Source: a virus. From it: a DNA stretch of 31,787 nucleotides. The notes under the pieces are model-generated. The model saw only the letters and a program-made list of their open reading frames with translations, made no database searches and was not told the origin of the DNA. A program made the position numbers and the translations under genes. The stretch is from positions 1 to 31,787 of IMG/VR virus record IMGVR_UViG_3300042691_022068; one strand, 5' to 3'. Shown in pieces: positions 18,301 through 27,313 of this stretch (position 1 is the stretch's first letter; each line of letters starts with the position of its first letter).

Positions 18301-19941
18301 ATTTAACGACTGCACTAATAAAGTATCTAATCTGCCTTTAATTGCAGGATTCGTAATAATCATTTCCAATGACTTACCGTTGTCTTTAAATCCTGTAAGA
18401 TTGGATATGGAATTTGTAGATCTTTTTACCTTTTTTCTAGCCTTTTCTACATAATTTTCGAAATCATATGTATTAAACCCTGTAATGTTAAATTCATCTT
18501 TAATTTCTGCCTCAAGACCTGCTTGAAAACTATCTACAGAACTCTGGTAATTTTCTTGTAAAGAATTTAATGATTCATTAAAGCTGTTTTTCTGAGCGGT
18601 TAAATTTGCTCTTTCTACATCAGATAAATTAGTTAATGCTAACTTTGCATTAACATCGGCTAACTGAGAATTTATTGAGGCTTTTTCTTTTGCTATCGCA
18701 ACAAACGGTGGATTCAATAAGTTTTTGGCAGTAGCTCTTTCTGAAATGTATATGTGATTTAAGTCATGTAAAAGAGCAACTTCTTTAAAAGCATAGTATC
18801 TGCTGATAGCATTAACTTTTTTCTTTCCACATTCATTCATTATATCTTGTGCCTTTTTAACACAAGCTAACATATTTTCAGTTTTCTTTAGTTCATCTTC
18901 AGGATTTGGTAAGTCAAGACCGTTAATCAGATCTTGTATGTCTTGTATGTTTCCAAGAGGCACTTCTGGTTCAATTGGAACTACGCAAGGTATTGCTTCT
19001 TCTACTTCATCGGTAGAAAATTTCTTAGTCTTTGAAGGTCTTTTGCCACAAAGATCCATTTTACCAACTTCTTTAAGTTCTTTAACCAGAGAATCACCAA
19101 CTTCACCTTTAAGTTTTTTCTTGATAGCGTTAGCAGCTTTAAGATTATCTTTATAGATTTTTTCTGCAATAGCTCCAAGATTTTCTTCTATGTATAGATT
19201 AATTCCTTCACGTTCTAAAATAGAAAAGAATTCTTCAGCGGTGGCTGCTGCTAATAATTCTGTCAGAATAGCAATGTCTTTAATTTCTTTCTTAGCGGCA
19301 TCTTTTAATTCTTTTAATGACTTACCGGAAGAAGGCGTTAATAAAGATTTGATCTTTTCGTTTTTAAGAGCTGCGAGAGCTTTTTCAGGTGTATTAAAAT
19401 TTGTATCAACAGCTGGTCCCCATGAAACTTCTTTTGTAGATATAGCAAAACGAAGGTTTACTGAAACGGGACCCATCTTGATAGACTTGTTTAGCGTAAT
19501 AGCTGGAACAGTAAGAGAGATCTTGACGTCTTTCATTTTGCTTGTGTCAAGACTAGGAAGAACTTTACTTACATCAATAGTAGGGTTATCTGACAAGTTT
19601 TTTGCTGATGCAGCAGTAGCTTGTATTTTAGAAGTATCTAAAGAGGCAAAGTCAATTGAAAAAACTTCCTTGGTTAAATTTACAACATCACCAATAGCTC
19701 CACCTAGTGTTGCATTTATTGTGTCTAATAACTTTAAGACGCGATCTTTATCATTAGGATTTTCTACCGCAGGTAATGCCTTCTTAGCAAAAGCTTTAAT
19801 ACAAGTGTCATCATCTTGCTCCGTTGCATTGATATTTTGTCCAGCATTTGGGTCAAGAAGAGAACTTATTTCATTTAAGACGCTTTTTGCATCATTAGAA
19901 AGTTCATCGCAGCAATCACATCCTTTTTTGATTTCATTCAT
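15394..19941 (-). CDS. 1515-residue structural protein (hub-associated or tape-measure candidate)
   Basis: A very large protein placed directly after the spike gene, with a TAATG overlap. The N-terminus carries a C-x-C-C cluster (8-11). Residues about 415-480 form a heptad-rich, probable coiled coil (AKEKASINSQLADVNAKLAL). Residues about 840-905 form a long hydrophobic, proline-broken stretch (IPVPAAIPTLAMGIPDPVISIP, then LWVHLLTLSTPVGTFVFWIG) that may enter or contact a membrane. The C-terminal 500 residues are Leu/Ile/Pro-rich helices. Length, coiled coil and hydrophobic segments would suit a tape measure, but the position after hub and spike would suit a hub-interior protein. I recognise no homologue with certainty. 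Confidence 0.6.
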   Translation of the reverse strand: MNEIKKGCDCCDELSNDAKSVLNEISSLLDPNAGQNINATEQDDDTCIKAFAKKALPAVENPNDKDRVLKLLDTINATLGGAIGDVVNLTKEVFSIDFASLDTSKIQATAASAKNLSDNPTIDVSKVLPSLDTSKMKDVKISLTVPAITLNKSIKMGPVSVNLRFAISTKEVSWGPAVDTNFNTPEKALAALKNEKIKSLLTPSSGKSLKELKDAAKKEIKDIAILTELLAAATAEEFFSILEREGINLYIEENLGAIAEKIYKDNLKAANAIKKKLKGEVGDSLVKELKEVGKMDLCGKRPSKTKKFSTDEVEEAIPCVVPIEPEVPLGNIQDIQDLINGLDLPNPEDELKKTENMLACVKKAQDIMNECGKKKVNAISRYYAFKEVALLHDLNHIYISERATAKNLLNPPFVAIAKEKASINSQLADVNAKLALTNLSDVERANLTAQKNSFNESLNSLQENYQSSVDSFQAGLEAEIKDEFNITGFNTYDFENYVEKARKKVKRSTNSISNLTGFKDNGKSLEMIITNPAIKGRLDTLLVQSLNGAEDTIFDSYLKVENYTFISGEGSPRTGFLENGLWKKYYSPNRIDDLFTWQEQGYTSPKPQYDSQGNALGTKSTVEIKSGDGSTIVQEVPTSVKECNVDLSVAVPFIEKLEELTRGKINSLATQILSSSNAEPYIQKIKFYARLEAKLSFYDMLGSTGFSNISVSNFETFNPDKFVNELTISQKFLKKLQLELNGLVKIIEESNDCIEKQKAAITECAQKAGGGKESPGTEKKCKDLLGSDPLGLKGSNGCPDYKKNCYWREYTKIMQTVSLMPIPDLQFLNKRLFRYYPVALQIPVPAAIPTLAMGIPDPVISIPMPFLWVHLLTLSTPVGTFVFWIGAAGGIIPNVYVMLIDEKQQAIFAVTLTGPSKIPDPALGITDFDNKSLLELLPGLDTTLRINLTQFPGNLFSGSTRLDVNKPDSSKTVIDNIKGKIKKSVDELVIPDPPIFGGNTPTALQVKDLIKNALKFTDCNNAEAIKLALKAVIDLLIASLDGLDVPGIKIPRDSTGMMMELPNAIAMLDTVNSLISTLKTAPGEAQKLLKEIGLAINNPLDVTAKLKELVRANTAATTSIGIFAEFDAKIDELEAELDLGNPEEAAKKRLDLVKELLRKQIEDAIKKITPEKLGFVSVADILPVLPEPCYTNVPIPPLPPGIALALETIKNIPNIILGLADDLILRALSAIIDFAVQLPSAEELFQLGVNLFLDLLPPLVIPIDISVSLLKEIKKALQNFIKTFTVRLPKVGLPIQIEIPGQKILAIIKNAIKDFLSALKDFADCYINQICNNLGSPDVASKIAAILNIIKLLFSVNLDQIAGPDIKAFLFSLLETIAFPALDVLGSLIDAASNLKSPFLSIISQFVSPDPPKPEGPFLELNPKFIKDYVDPIVKGAATFTSENIPFPVILLGCAFPATRAVLTKIHPSKPKEILPAWEGLSTKNFPFIIWLDQLVATAQRNALLGNSYVAPYFA

Positions 19942-20774
19942 TATGAACTTACTTTAACGTTTTTAGAAGTAGACAGCTGTTCAAAAGCAGCAGCTTGTGA
20001 ACTATAAACACCAGGTGTTGAAGGTAACTTTCCGTCAACTGCAGTGGCAAGAGATTTTAAGAATGTCCATAAAGGCTCAGCAAGAACGGCTGAATATGTA
20101 GGAGCTGGTCCAAGTTTTGTTACTGCTGAACCGTTCATAGCAACTTCGGTAGATTCTGCTCTAATCAAAGAATTAGAAGTTAGATTAATACTTGAGTTAC
20201 ATGTGATGTTTATATTAGGACCTATAAGTTCAATTATACTTTCACTGCCAGAGTGTTCTATAGTGATGCTAGTATCAGGGTTTATTGTTATGTGTGAATC
20301 TCTTAAGAATATCTCCATACCGTTATCTGGTGTGTAGTATACTCTTAAATTTTCATCTTGGTCCCAGCCAAAAACATGACTGTTTAGATATGAATTGGTA
20401 ATAGCCGCTTGCATATCAGTATTTATGTTCATAATAGCAGAATACTCAGGGGAGTAAATGTTGCCATCACAAAAATTTACTGAAACTATTGTTCCTATCT
20501 TAGGTACACTTAAATTACCAAAGCCTCCGTCTCCACCAGCAAAAAAGTTATTACTTCTAGGATATGCCCACGGAATATCCTCTGTCGGTAATTCTGTTCT
20601 TTTAGTTTGTCCAGCTATAGGTTTATTGTTTTTATCAAGAACTGGCTCTTCAAAGTCAAAGATGCCAAACACCATTATTCTGCAACGGCCTTCACGATTA
20701 GGGTCGTCGTTATCAACAACTCGACCTACAAATATACCCGTTGATAAAAATTCTTTACTAAGAGTGTTTGCCAT
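19941..20774 (-). CDS. baseplate central spike, gp5/gpV-like, without lysozyme domain
   Basis: A 277-residue protein. Residues about 12-115 form an OB-fold-like segment (GIFVGRVVDNDDPNREGRCR at the start; VPKIGTIVSVNFCDGNIYSPEY at the end), the N-terminal domain of gp5 and gpV spikes. Residues about 150-215 are short alternating strands (HITINPDTSITIEHSG, then INITCNSSINLTSNSLIRAES), the triple-stranded beta-helix of the needle. T4 gp5 (575 residues) has a lysozyme domain between these parts; here they are joined directly, as in P2 gpV. The trimer would sit under the hub and pierce the outer membrane. It is followed by the 1515-residue gene with a TAATG overlap. Confidence 0.85.
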   Translation of the reverse strand: MANTLSKEFLSTGIFVGRVVDNDDPNREGRCRIMVFGIFDFEEPVLDKNNKPIAGQTKRTELPTEDIPWAYPRSNNFFAGGDGGFGNLSVPKIGTIVSVNFCDGNIYSPEYSAIMNINTDMQAAITNSYLNSHVFGWDQDENLRVYYTPDNGMEIFLRDSHITINPDTSITIEHSGSESIIELIGPNINITCNSSINLTSNSLIRAESTEVAMNGSAVTKLGPAPTYSAVLAEPLWTFLKSLATAVDGKLPSTPGVYSSQAAAFEQLSTSKNVKVSS

Positions 20775-20794
20775 AATTCTTTATTTTAAGCATA

Positions 20795-22801
20795 TTAATT
20801 AGAAACTCTAGAGCTTCCGCGATTTCCTTTTAAACCTGGAAAACCTATGTTTCCTAATCCAGGCCCTTCCAATTTAGTTCCGTTGTTTTCAAGACTTGTA
20901 CTTCCTAAGTCTGTGGATTCAGCTTTATCACCTTCAAGAGGAACTGTTGATGTATCAAGATTAGCGTCTATGGTAGATGCTGGTCCTTCAAGCGCTTGTT
21001 TTGCTACTGCTTGAGCAGCAACCGGAGATGCGCCAAACAAGATTTTTCCAAGCTCAGATTGCAAAAGTGGTTTATTGCTTGCTGATTGTAAAGTTTGATT
21101 TGGAGGATTAGGTGAAGTTGCTTTAGGAGGTTCTAATCTAGTGAGTTCACCAAGTGTAGCATTCGCTAAAGAAGTACCTGCTGTAACTGATTGAATTTCT
21201 TTAATATCTCCAATGAAACCTTTGATGATATCAATATCAGCTCCACTTAAATTAACATTATCTGCCATAGTAGAAGCTTCTTCGGGGGATTTAGCAAATT
21301 TACTTAATAAACCTTGTATAGCAGCTACTGGGTTATTTAGAATCCCTTGTAGTTCACCCGCTAATGTGGTTAAAGATAATCCATATACATTGCCTAAAAA
21401 GGCCGCTCTAAGCAAATTTCCTGCTAGAGAACGAGCTCTAGATCCTACATCAACACTTCCTAAATTCCCTTCAACCAAAGTGTTTGATGCTTGTAATACC
21501 GAGTTTCCACCTAATGCATTTGCATCAGCAAGATTAACAGGTGATGGCTGAGATTCTTTTAAATCTATGTTTGTTAATGAAGACGGAGCAGGTTGCGCTT
21601 CTCCGCTTAAATCAGCTCTTTGCGCTCTTCCTGGTAAATTTTGACTTGGACTAGGCATACTATAAGCTCCTATAACGCCTTCCGTTTTTGAAGCAGCTGA
21701 AGAATTTCTTGCTCGCTCATCTTTAAAACCATCTGCATTATTATATGATATGTCTCTTATATCACCGGCAAATTTGCCAACGTTTTCTCCTCTTGTCACA
21801 CCATCGCCAGCTTCTCCCTGAATGCTGGTCGCTTTTGTAAACGAAGAATACATTGCAGCCTTTCCACGTTGGTAATTATAGAACGTATCAGCTATAAGAC
21901 CGCCCATCATACCGTAGTTATTAACTTCACGTATAGCACCAACCTTTATAGGTATTTTTACATGAGCTGGTTTATCTCCAGCGTATCTTGCTAAGTCTCC
22001 TAGATAACCTATACTTTCTTCAGTAAGAAAGTCAAATTCGCAGTAATCAAGTCTGTAACGTATGAATGAACCTGTATTAAAAAAAAGTCCTAGCGGGTTT
22101 CCGTTTTCATCTGGTGTGGAAGGAGATCCTACACTAGGAACACCTGGCACAGTAGGATTAGCTATTAATGGTCTTTTGATATAACGAATTTCAGTAACCC
22201 ATAGGTCCATTGAAAAGTAGCGTTGAGTATCAGGCAACATATGTCTCATGTTAGCAAAATCATATGAAGCTTTTCTGTAGCAATCTATAAGATATGTCAT
22301 TTTCATCGAAATGGTTTCATGACATTCAAATATGATTTTTTTATCTTTAGCACGATAAGGATTAGCAGGATCAACTTTCCAAAGAGCTTCAAGTCCAGTT
22401 ACTTTTTCAAATATCCAAGGTTCTTTAGCAACTACTTTCAAAAAGCCTTCTCTAAACTCTCTAATCATACCAGCTCGGTAATACTCGCCTCTTCTTCTTA
22501 AAAAGCTTTCAGCTCCATCAGCAACATTTTTGTATCCTGCAATTCCTCCAGCCTCAGGCGTCTGTCCGCTTGGTCCTCCTTCATCATAGTCCATAAACAA
22601 TCCCATTGGTAAAACGTCCATGTCTAAGTTTGTAGGATCGTAGTATCCGTCCGGGTTAATTGCAAAATAGAATCCCATGTATGTAGGATCTTCATAATCT
22701 GCCCATCTGCTAAGACTTGCATCGTCGCCAGTAGTACGGCGTGGATTCCACTGACCGTTACCGGTTAAAAACCCTTTTGTAATTTTGTCCGTTAGATACA
22801 T
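20795..22801 (-). CDS. tube-initiator/baseplate protein with disordered C-terminal half
   Basis: A 668-residue protein in two parts. The first 310 residues look folded, with RHMLPDTQRYFSMDLWVTEI and RYLDYCEFDFLTEES-type strands similar in feel to tail-tube and tube-initiator (T4 gp48/gp54) proteins. The last 300 or more residues are rich in Ala, Ser, Asn, Pro and Gly with short helices and look flexible. It sits between the hub and spike genes, where T4-like phages keep hub and tube-cap genes. The tube-initiator suggestion is tentative, since no decisive signature is present. A promoter-like ATATATAC is located almost at its start codon. Confidence 0.5.
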   Translation of the reverse strand: MYLTDKITKGFLTGNGQWNPRRTTGDDASLSRWADYEDPTYMGFYFAINPDGYYDPTNLDMDVLPMGLFMDYDEGGPSGQTPEAGGIAGYKNVADGAESFLRRRGEYYRAGMIREFREGFLKVVAKEPWIFEKVTGLEALWKVDPANPYRAKDKKIIFECHETISMKMTYLIDCYRKASYDFANMRHMLPDTQRYFSMDLWVTEIRYIKRPLIANPTVPGVPSVGSPSTPDENGNPLGLFFNTGSFIRYRLDYCEFDFLTEESIGYLGDLARYAGDKPAHVKIPIKVGAIREVNNYGMMGGLIADTFYNYQRGKAAMYSSFTKATSIQGEAGDGVTRGENVGKFAGDIRDISYNNADGFKDERARNSSAASKTEGVIGAYSMPSPSQNLPGRAQRADLSGEAQPAPSSLTNIDLKESQPSPVNLADANALGGNSVLQASNTLVEGNLGSVDVGSRARSLAGNLLRAAFLGNVYGLSLTTLAGELQGILNNPVAAIQGLLSKFAKSPEEASTMADNVNLSGADIDIIKGFIGDIKEIQSVTAGTSLANATLGELTRLEPPKATSPNPPNQTLQSASNKPLLQSELGKILFGASPVAAQAVAKQALEGPASTIDANLDTSTVPLEGDKAESTDLGSTSLENNGTKLEGPGLGNIGFPGLKGNRGSSRVSN

Positions 22802-22805
22802 ATAA

Positions 22806-22813
22806 GTATATAT
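22806..22813 (-). promoter_or_regulatory. late-promoter-like ATATATAC before the 668-residue gene
   Basis: The minus strand reads AAAATATATACTTATATG, where the last ATG is the start of the 668-residue gene. It matches the ATATATAC core seen upstream of three other genes, but the surrounding bases are less similar. At this distance transcription would begin at or next to the start codon, giving a leaderless message. The match could be accidental in AT-rich sequence. Confidence 0.35.
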
Positions 22814-22814
22814 T

Positions 22815-24410
22815 TTAACCTGTACCAGGCACTGGCCATTCTCTTCTCTTTAAGTAAAAGATTTCAGTGTAACTAGGAACATTATTAGTTGGTGCGTTGG
22901 CAGTAAAGTTGGTTGTGCCAGGAACCATTGAGTAAGTAATCTTCATACCATCAACCATATAAAACCCGCTATAGATTTGGTTAGCTGTCATGTTTGCTTC
23001 TGAACCTGAATCTATGGTATCTGATACTTCTTCCGGCGTAGTGTTCTGCCTTCTTGCATTAACATTACTTTGTGAATAAACAAGAACAGGAATTTTTTCT
23101 CCACGGTATATGTTTGGGTTCCATCTTTCAACGTGGGCAATCATATACATTTTTTCCAATTCTTCATTATTTCGCGTATTCCATAGTTCTGCATAGTAAT
23201 ACTTGTCATGAACATCTTCATATTGTACTCCTTGCCAATACCTCTTGTTTTGAGTTTGCCAATAAGTTTCAACAGATTTCCCGTCTGGGTATTTCTTAAA
23301 TGAACGCCCTTTTAGAAGTATCTTTTTATCAGCAGCTCCTTCTGTAATCAGCGGATCTACAAAGATATTCCAAAATTGTAAACTTTGGTAATCAAAGAAT
23401 TGCGAAAAACTCTTATAGCCCCACTTCTTAGAAATAAATGAAGAATTATTTTCAATACCGTATTGCTTAATGAACATATTTGTGTCCTTTAAAGATGATA
23501 TGTCAGTTAGCATTTTTGCAGTGGTCTTCTGAGAAGATTCTGACATTTGATCTTTGTCATTATAGACATCTCTAAACTGACTTGCGTCTAAAAGAGCAAC
23601 TTCAATTCTACCGTCACCAGCAACCTGTGGGTTGACATTTACAAAGTTTAAGTGATAGTAGTTATCAATAAAAACTTTGTAAAAAGATTGTTCATTTTTC
23701 CATGCATGACCTGCTACATGATTGATAAAGTTGTACAAACTATCACCTGCGCATAGCCACCTTTGAGAATCATCAGTAAAGGTTTCATTAGTAGCAAATC
23801 CTAGTCCTAAGTCTTTTGCAACATTTTGTAATACTTCAAAAGTCGTTCCGCTATATGACTTTAACACTTCATCGTGTATATGAGGTATAAACAATTCCCC
23901 GAGAATAGTAAGAGTGCCGCCCTGCCCTTGCGAAACACCTGGCGATATATCAACTCTGGTTATTAAGAAATCGTTTCTTATTGGCTTAAAGGCATCTGCT
24001 TTTGCTCTAACAAAGACGTTAACCAAGTCACCATCTTTTGGTACAGACGTAAACTTAAACCCTGTATTTGTGCCATCCAAAATAATTTCTAATCTAAGAG
24101 TAGGTATAAATTCTGTTGAATCAATCTCAAAGTCATAGATATCTCCGGTGTTAAAAGCTACAGCGTTTATCATTATGAAAGGATAAGTAGTACCCAAAGT
24201 GTTTTGAACCTGGTATCCTGATTCAACACCTTTTTGGTCTCCCATGTTTTCAGATGTTCCTTGGAATGCATCTTCAACAATCATATCATCAACCTGTATA
24301 GTAGGTTTTAGCAAAGATCTAATTATACACTCTTCTGGATTAGTATCCCGTCTTTGGTTGGGATTCTCAGGTACTGCCTGTAAAAAAGGATTAACAAAGC
24401 CGTTTGACAT
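22815..24410 (-). CDS. baseplate hub protein, gp27/gpD-like
   Basis: A 531-residue protein whose middle part has the pattern of late-control D/gp27 hub proteins. A beta-rich opening leads into GTTFEVLQNVAKDLGLGFAT. Then comes the characteristic DSLYNFINHVAGHAWKNEQS followed by FYKVFIDNYYHLNFVNVN (about 185-260). In T4, gp27 trimers form the hub on which the gp5 spike sits. The spike gene lies two genes downstream, in agreement. T4 gp27 is 391 residues; the excess here is mainly in the C-terminal third, which has a long polar linker (NVNARRQNTTPEEVSDTIDS). It starts on a TAATG overlap with the LysM-like gene. Confidence 0.78.
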   Translation of the reverse strand: MSNGFVNPFLQAVPENPNQRRDTNPEECIIRSLLKPTIQVDDMIVEDAFQGTSENMGDQKGVESGYQVQNTLGTTYPFIMINAVAFNTGDIYDFEIDSTEFIPTLRLEIILDGTNTGFKFTSVPKDGDLVNVFVRAKADAFKPIRNDFLITRVDISPGVSQGQGGTLTILGELFIPHIHDEVLKSYSGTTFEVLQNVAKDLGLGFATNETFTDDSQRWLCAGDSLYNFINHVAGHAWKNEQSFYKVFIDNYYHLNFVNVNPQVAGDGRIEVALLDASQFRDVYNDKDQMSESSQKTTAKMLTDISSLKDTNMFIKQYGIENNSSFISKKWGYKSFSQFFDYQSLQFWNIFVDPLITEGAADKKILLKGRSFKKYPDGKSVETYWQTQNKRYWQGVQYEDVHDKYYYAELWNTRNNEELEKMYMIAHVERWNPNIYRGEKIPVLVYSQSNVNARRQNTTPEEVSDTIDSGSEANMTANQIYSGFYMVDGMKITYSMVPGTTNFTANAPTNNVPSYTEIFYLKRREWPVPGTG

Positions 24411-25033
24411 TACTTGTTGTTATTTAGGCGGTTTTTAACTAATCTTGCTAAGAATTCACTTTTAGAAATTGGTTCTTCACAAGCTTCTTTACTCTTGGTA
24501 ACATTTGGACCAAAGTAAAGTTTTCCGTTTCTTAATTGTATTTCTTTATCTCCAAAATCTGCATAATTAGGAGGAAGCGCATTTTCCTGTGCTGATTTTT
24601 CACCAGGCTTTTTATTTCTTTTGTCAAACTCTTTAAGTTTAGGATCAACTCTAGAGTCTTTTTCAGGCGCAAGATATTGTTTACGAATATCGTTAATCTT
24701 AGCCTGTTGATTATTGATATTTCTAAAGTTCTTGTTCAAACTGATTGGGTCATAAATGACAAGAAGATCGCCATCATCTATTGAAAGAGGGTTGCTTATA
24801 TTATTGAACTTTAAAATTTTTTCAATCATATCCATGTTACCATACATCTTCTTAGAAATTAAATCTATTCGCATAGAAGTTTCTTGCGTAACGAGGTAAT
24901 AGTTAATACCCTTTGGCGCTTGTGAAGGATCAACAGTTATGTCTCTGTGAATAAAGTCAATATACGGTTCCCCGTTTGTCTTATCTTTAATCTGCGGCTT
25001 GGTGTTTTGTGTTACATTAAATTCGATTGGCAT
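24410..25033 (-). CDS. LysM-like, gp53-type baseplate wedge protein
   Basis: A 207-residue protein. Residues about 45-96 follow the LysM pattern: YYLVTQETSMRIDLISKKMYG, then an N-x-I-x-NP turn and GDLLVIYDP. T4 gp53, a wedge protein clamping the wedge to the hub, has a LysM-like fold with the same 'R-x-DLIS-x-K-x-YG' signature, and it sits in a similar gene neighbourhood. The C-terminal 100 residues are charged and probably extended. It is unlikely to be a cell-wall enzyme because no catalytic domain accompanies the LysM. The length is close to T4 gp53 (196). Confidence 0.75.
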   Translation of the reverse strand: MPIEFNVTQNTKPQIKDKTNGEPYIDFIHRDITVDPSQAPKGINYYLVTQETSMRIDLISKKMYGNMDMIEKILKFNNISNPLSIDDGDLLVIYDPISLNKNFRNINNQQAKINDIRKQYLAPEKDSRVDPKLKEFDKRNKKPGEKSAQENALPPNYADFGDKEIQLRNGKLYFGPNVTKSKEACEEPISKSEFLARLVKNRLNNNK

Positions 25034-25043
25034 AGTCTATTAA

Positions 25044-27296
25044 TTATTTTCCCATCCATTTCACACCAGCTGAAATAGTTGCATTAAGCGTGTTCTTTAA
25101 TCTAGGTATTACTGATTGTGTGTAATATCCTTTTACGTTGTCCAATTCGCGTGGATCCCCAAGTAGAGGGTTTCTTCCGTAGTATCCGCTTCTTCCGTTA
25201 TTAAATCCTCCGCGAGAACCACCCATTCCTTTGCCGTTTCTATTTGCTACCACGCCAGAAGATTCACCCCAAGGATTCGGTCCTGATTTAGTACCACCTG
25301 TCGAAGTATCCACAGCAGTTGTATTGTAAGAAGAGAAGCTGTTTTCATATCCTTTAGGTACTGAATACACTCTACCTGAACCTTTGTTAAACATAGATTC
25401 TATACCAGCTCTATCACGAGGCATACCGTGCTCTAATGTAACAACTGCTTTTAATTCAGTCGGAAAGTCATCTGGCCCAAGTTCATCATTAAAACTTATT
25501 TCTATACCCGTACATATAAGATTACCAATCATCATCATCGGGTTAAGAGGGTTTCCAACTGTTAAGTGCCATTCGCCAACAGGATCTCCTGTCAATAGAG
25601 AGTGAATCCCTTGCATGAATCCCATACCTTGGGTGGTATTCATTAACATTGCTCCGGATAAAGCACCTGACGCAATTGATTTAAGACCACCAATAGGATC
25701 GTCAAAGAATTTTTGAAACATATCACCTACGTTTTCCAATGCACTTGCGAATTGATCACCTAAAGCATTAAAGAATCCGTCGACGTCGCCTTTCATCCAG
25801 GCATCTCTACCAGCAGAACCTCCTAAGAATGGAGGTATACCTCCTTGTGCAGCCATTGGCATGTAGCGGTTCATACCGCCCCAGAATGCTGCTTCATTAT
25901 ATGTAAGTAACATCAAGTTACCAAGAATGTCAAGCATAGCAGCTTTAGAGTTAATACCTCCAATACTTCTTGCTACATACTCAAATTGTAACTTAATCTC
26001 GTGTTTAAAGGTAACTCCTCGTTCACGTGCCTTTGTACTATCAATAACAGTTACTGGACCAAGAATCTTGTTAGCGTAAGGACCATTATTGTAAGGGTCA
26101 GGTGGTGGTCCACCACCCACTGAAGGTTTAGCAGCAGCAGGTCCACCTGTTAAGTAACCTAATACAGCAGCAAAACCAGGCGCAGGTCCGTTTGCTTGTG
26201 GAAGAGATCCTGAAAAGTTAACCTCCCAAACATCCGCTTTAACTTCTTTCCACTTTAATCCTGCACTTATAGGACCAAGAATTGTAGATATTTTATTACC
26301 CGGATCTTCGCCTAAAAATGTTATAGCTGTTGCAGCAGGAGTTAATTTTGAAGACTCTACATCACCTTTTGCTTCTGACACGGTTCCAACGTTATCAATA
26401 ACGGGAAACGTATATCGGCGTAAAGTAATCATATAGTTAAGAGGAATCTTCTTCCAATACTTTAAGAACACAAAATCTTGGTAGCGATAAGGAAACTTTG
26501 TATTGCCCGGTCTTTCACACCATTCAACTAATTGGGAAACCGATAAGTCGGTTGTTAAGCCTGAACCTCCAACTCCACCGGTTGCACCAGCATTAGGGCT
26601 TTGTACATTTGCAGTCACGTCATACCAACGAGGCTGATTTTCTCTATCTATTAAGTATTTGTTACCAAGACGGCCAGCGGCTGCTTGTAAGTTAATGTAG
26701 GCATTATAGTTCATTAATGAAGGCACACCCCAATGTTCAGGTGCCTTATCTTTCATTTGCTTAGCAGTTACTTCTGGATTAGATGCACTTACTGGACCTG
26801 TGTTACCAGCGGTAGGACCTTCAATGCTAATAACAAACCCTTCAGTTAATGTAGATTGTATTTCTTCAGCATTGCAAAAACTATAAACAACAGTTCCGTC
26901 ATCAGCGACGTTAAAGATTAAACGCGGATCAAGAGGTAAAGTAGTATTTGGACCGCCGCCTAAACCACCAGTTGTTCCGTCGGTTGTGCTAGGTTCAGTT
27001 CCTTCCTCACCAGGTACTGGTTGCGGAGGATACACAGTGCCTGTGCCAAATTGCGCTTCAAGATTTGCGTAAGCTTCATCTACAGTAAGACCGTAATTTA
27101 ACACCCAGCCAGAAAGCGGACCGGTTGTTCCTAATTGCATAGTGTATACATCTGGTCCAATAGACTTGACAGCAACCTTGTATGGTGGATCCTTAGGTCC
27201 ATTGTAAGGTGCAGCTGTAGGTCCAGTAGCACCCGTTTGACCGTTTGCTGGGCCAGTTGCTCCTTTATCCTTTGTCTTTTTTGTACCAGTGGTCAT
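25044..27296 (-). CDS. tube/baseplate junction protein with collagen-like N-terminus
   Basis: A 750-residue protein, first gene of the minus-strand operon and preceded by a late-promoter-like element. The N-terminal 30 residues contain Gly-x-x triplets (GATGPANGQTGATGP), and further G-rich patches appear near 110-120 and 240. The C-terminal region (about 580-650) has GEWHLTVGNPLNPMMMIGNL and ELGPDDFPTELKAVVTLEHG, which I associate with structural proteins at the tail-tube/baseplate junction of large myoviruses. The middle carries a membrane-like helix-rich stretch (about 500-560). A structural role is likely; the gp48/gp54-type assignment is a guess. No Shine-Dalgarno precedes the ATG. Confidence 0.6.
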   Translation of the reverse strand: MTTGTKKTKDKGATGPANGQTGATGPTAAPYNGPKDPPYKVAVKSIGPDVYTMQLGTTGPLSGWVLNYGLTVDEAYANLEAQFGTGTVYPPQPVPGEEGTEPSTTDGTTGGLGGGPNTTLPLDPRLIFNVADDGTVVYSFCNAEEIQSTLTEGFVISIEGPTAGNTGPVSASNPEVTAKQMKDKAPEHWGVPSLMNYNAYINLQAAAGRLGNKYLIDRENQPRWYDVTANVQSPNAGATGGVGGSGLTTDLSVSQLVEWCERPGNTKFPYRYQDFVFLKYWKKIPLNYMITLRRYTFPVIDNVGTVSEAKGDVESSKLTPAATAITFLGEDPGNKISTILGPISAGLKWKEVKADVWEVNFSGSLPQANGPAPGFAAVLGYLTGGPAAAKPSVGGGPPPDPYNNGPYANKILGPVTVIDSTKARERGVTFKHEIKLQFEYVARSIGGINSKAAMLDILGNLMLLTYNEAAFWGGMNRYMPMAAQGGIPPFLGGSAGRDAWMKGDVDGFFNALGDQFASALENVGDMFQKFFDDPIGGLKSIASGALSGAMLMNTTQGMGFMQGIHSLLTGDPVGEWHLTVGNPLNPMMMIGNLICTGIEISFNDELGPDDFPTELKAVVTLEHGMPRDRAGIESMFNKGSGRVYSVPKGYENSFSSYNTTAVDTSTGGTKSGPNPWGESSGVVANRNGKGMGGSRGGFNNGRSGYYGRNPLLGDPRELDNVKGYYTQSVIPRLKNTLNATISAGVKWMGK

Positions 27297-27313
27297 GTAT
27301 TACACTTATTTTA

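Noticed and set aside
19190-19957. Plus-strand open frame of 255 codons
   Set aside because: Antisense to the N-terminal part of the 1515-residue gene, no recognisable motif.
24410-25033. LysM-like protein as a peptidoglycan hydrolase
   Set aside because: No catalytic domain is attached, and gp53 of T4 wedges has a LysM-like fold for structural reasons.
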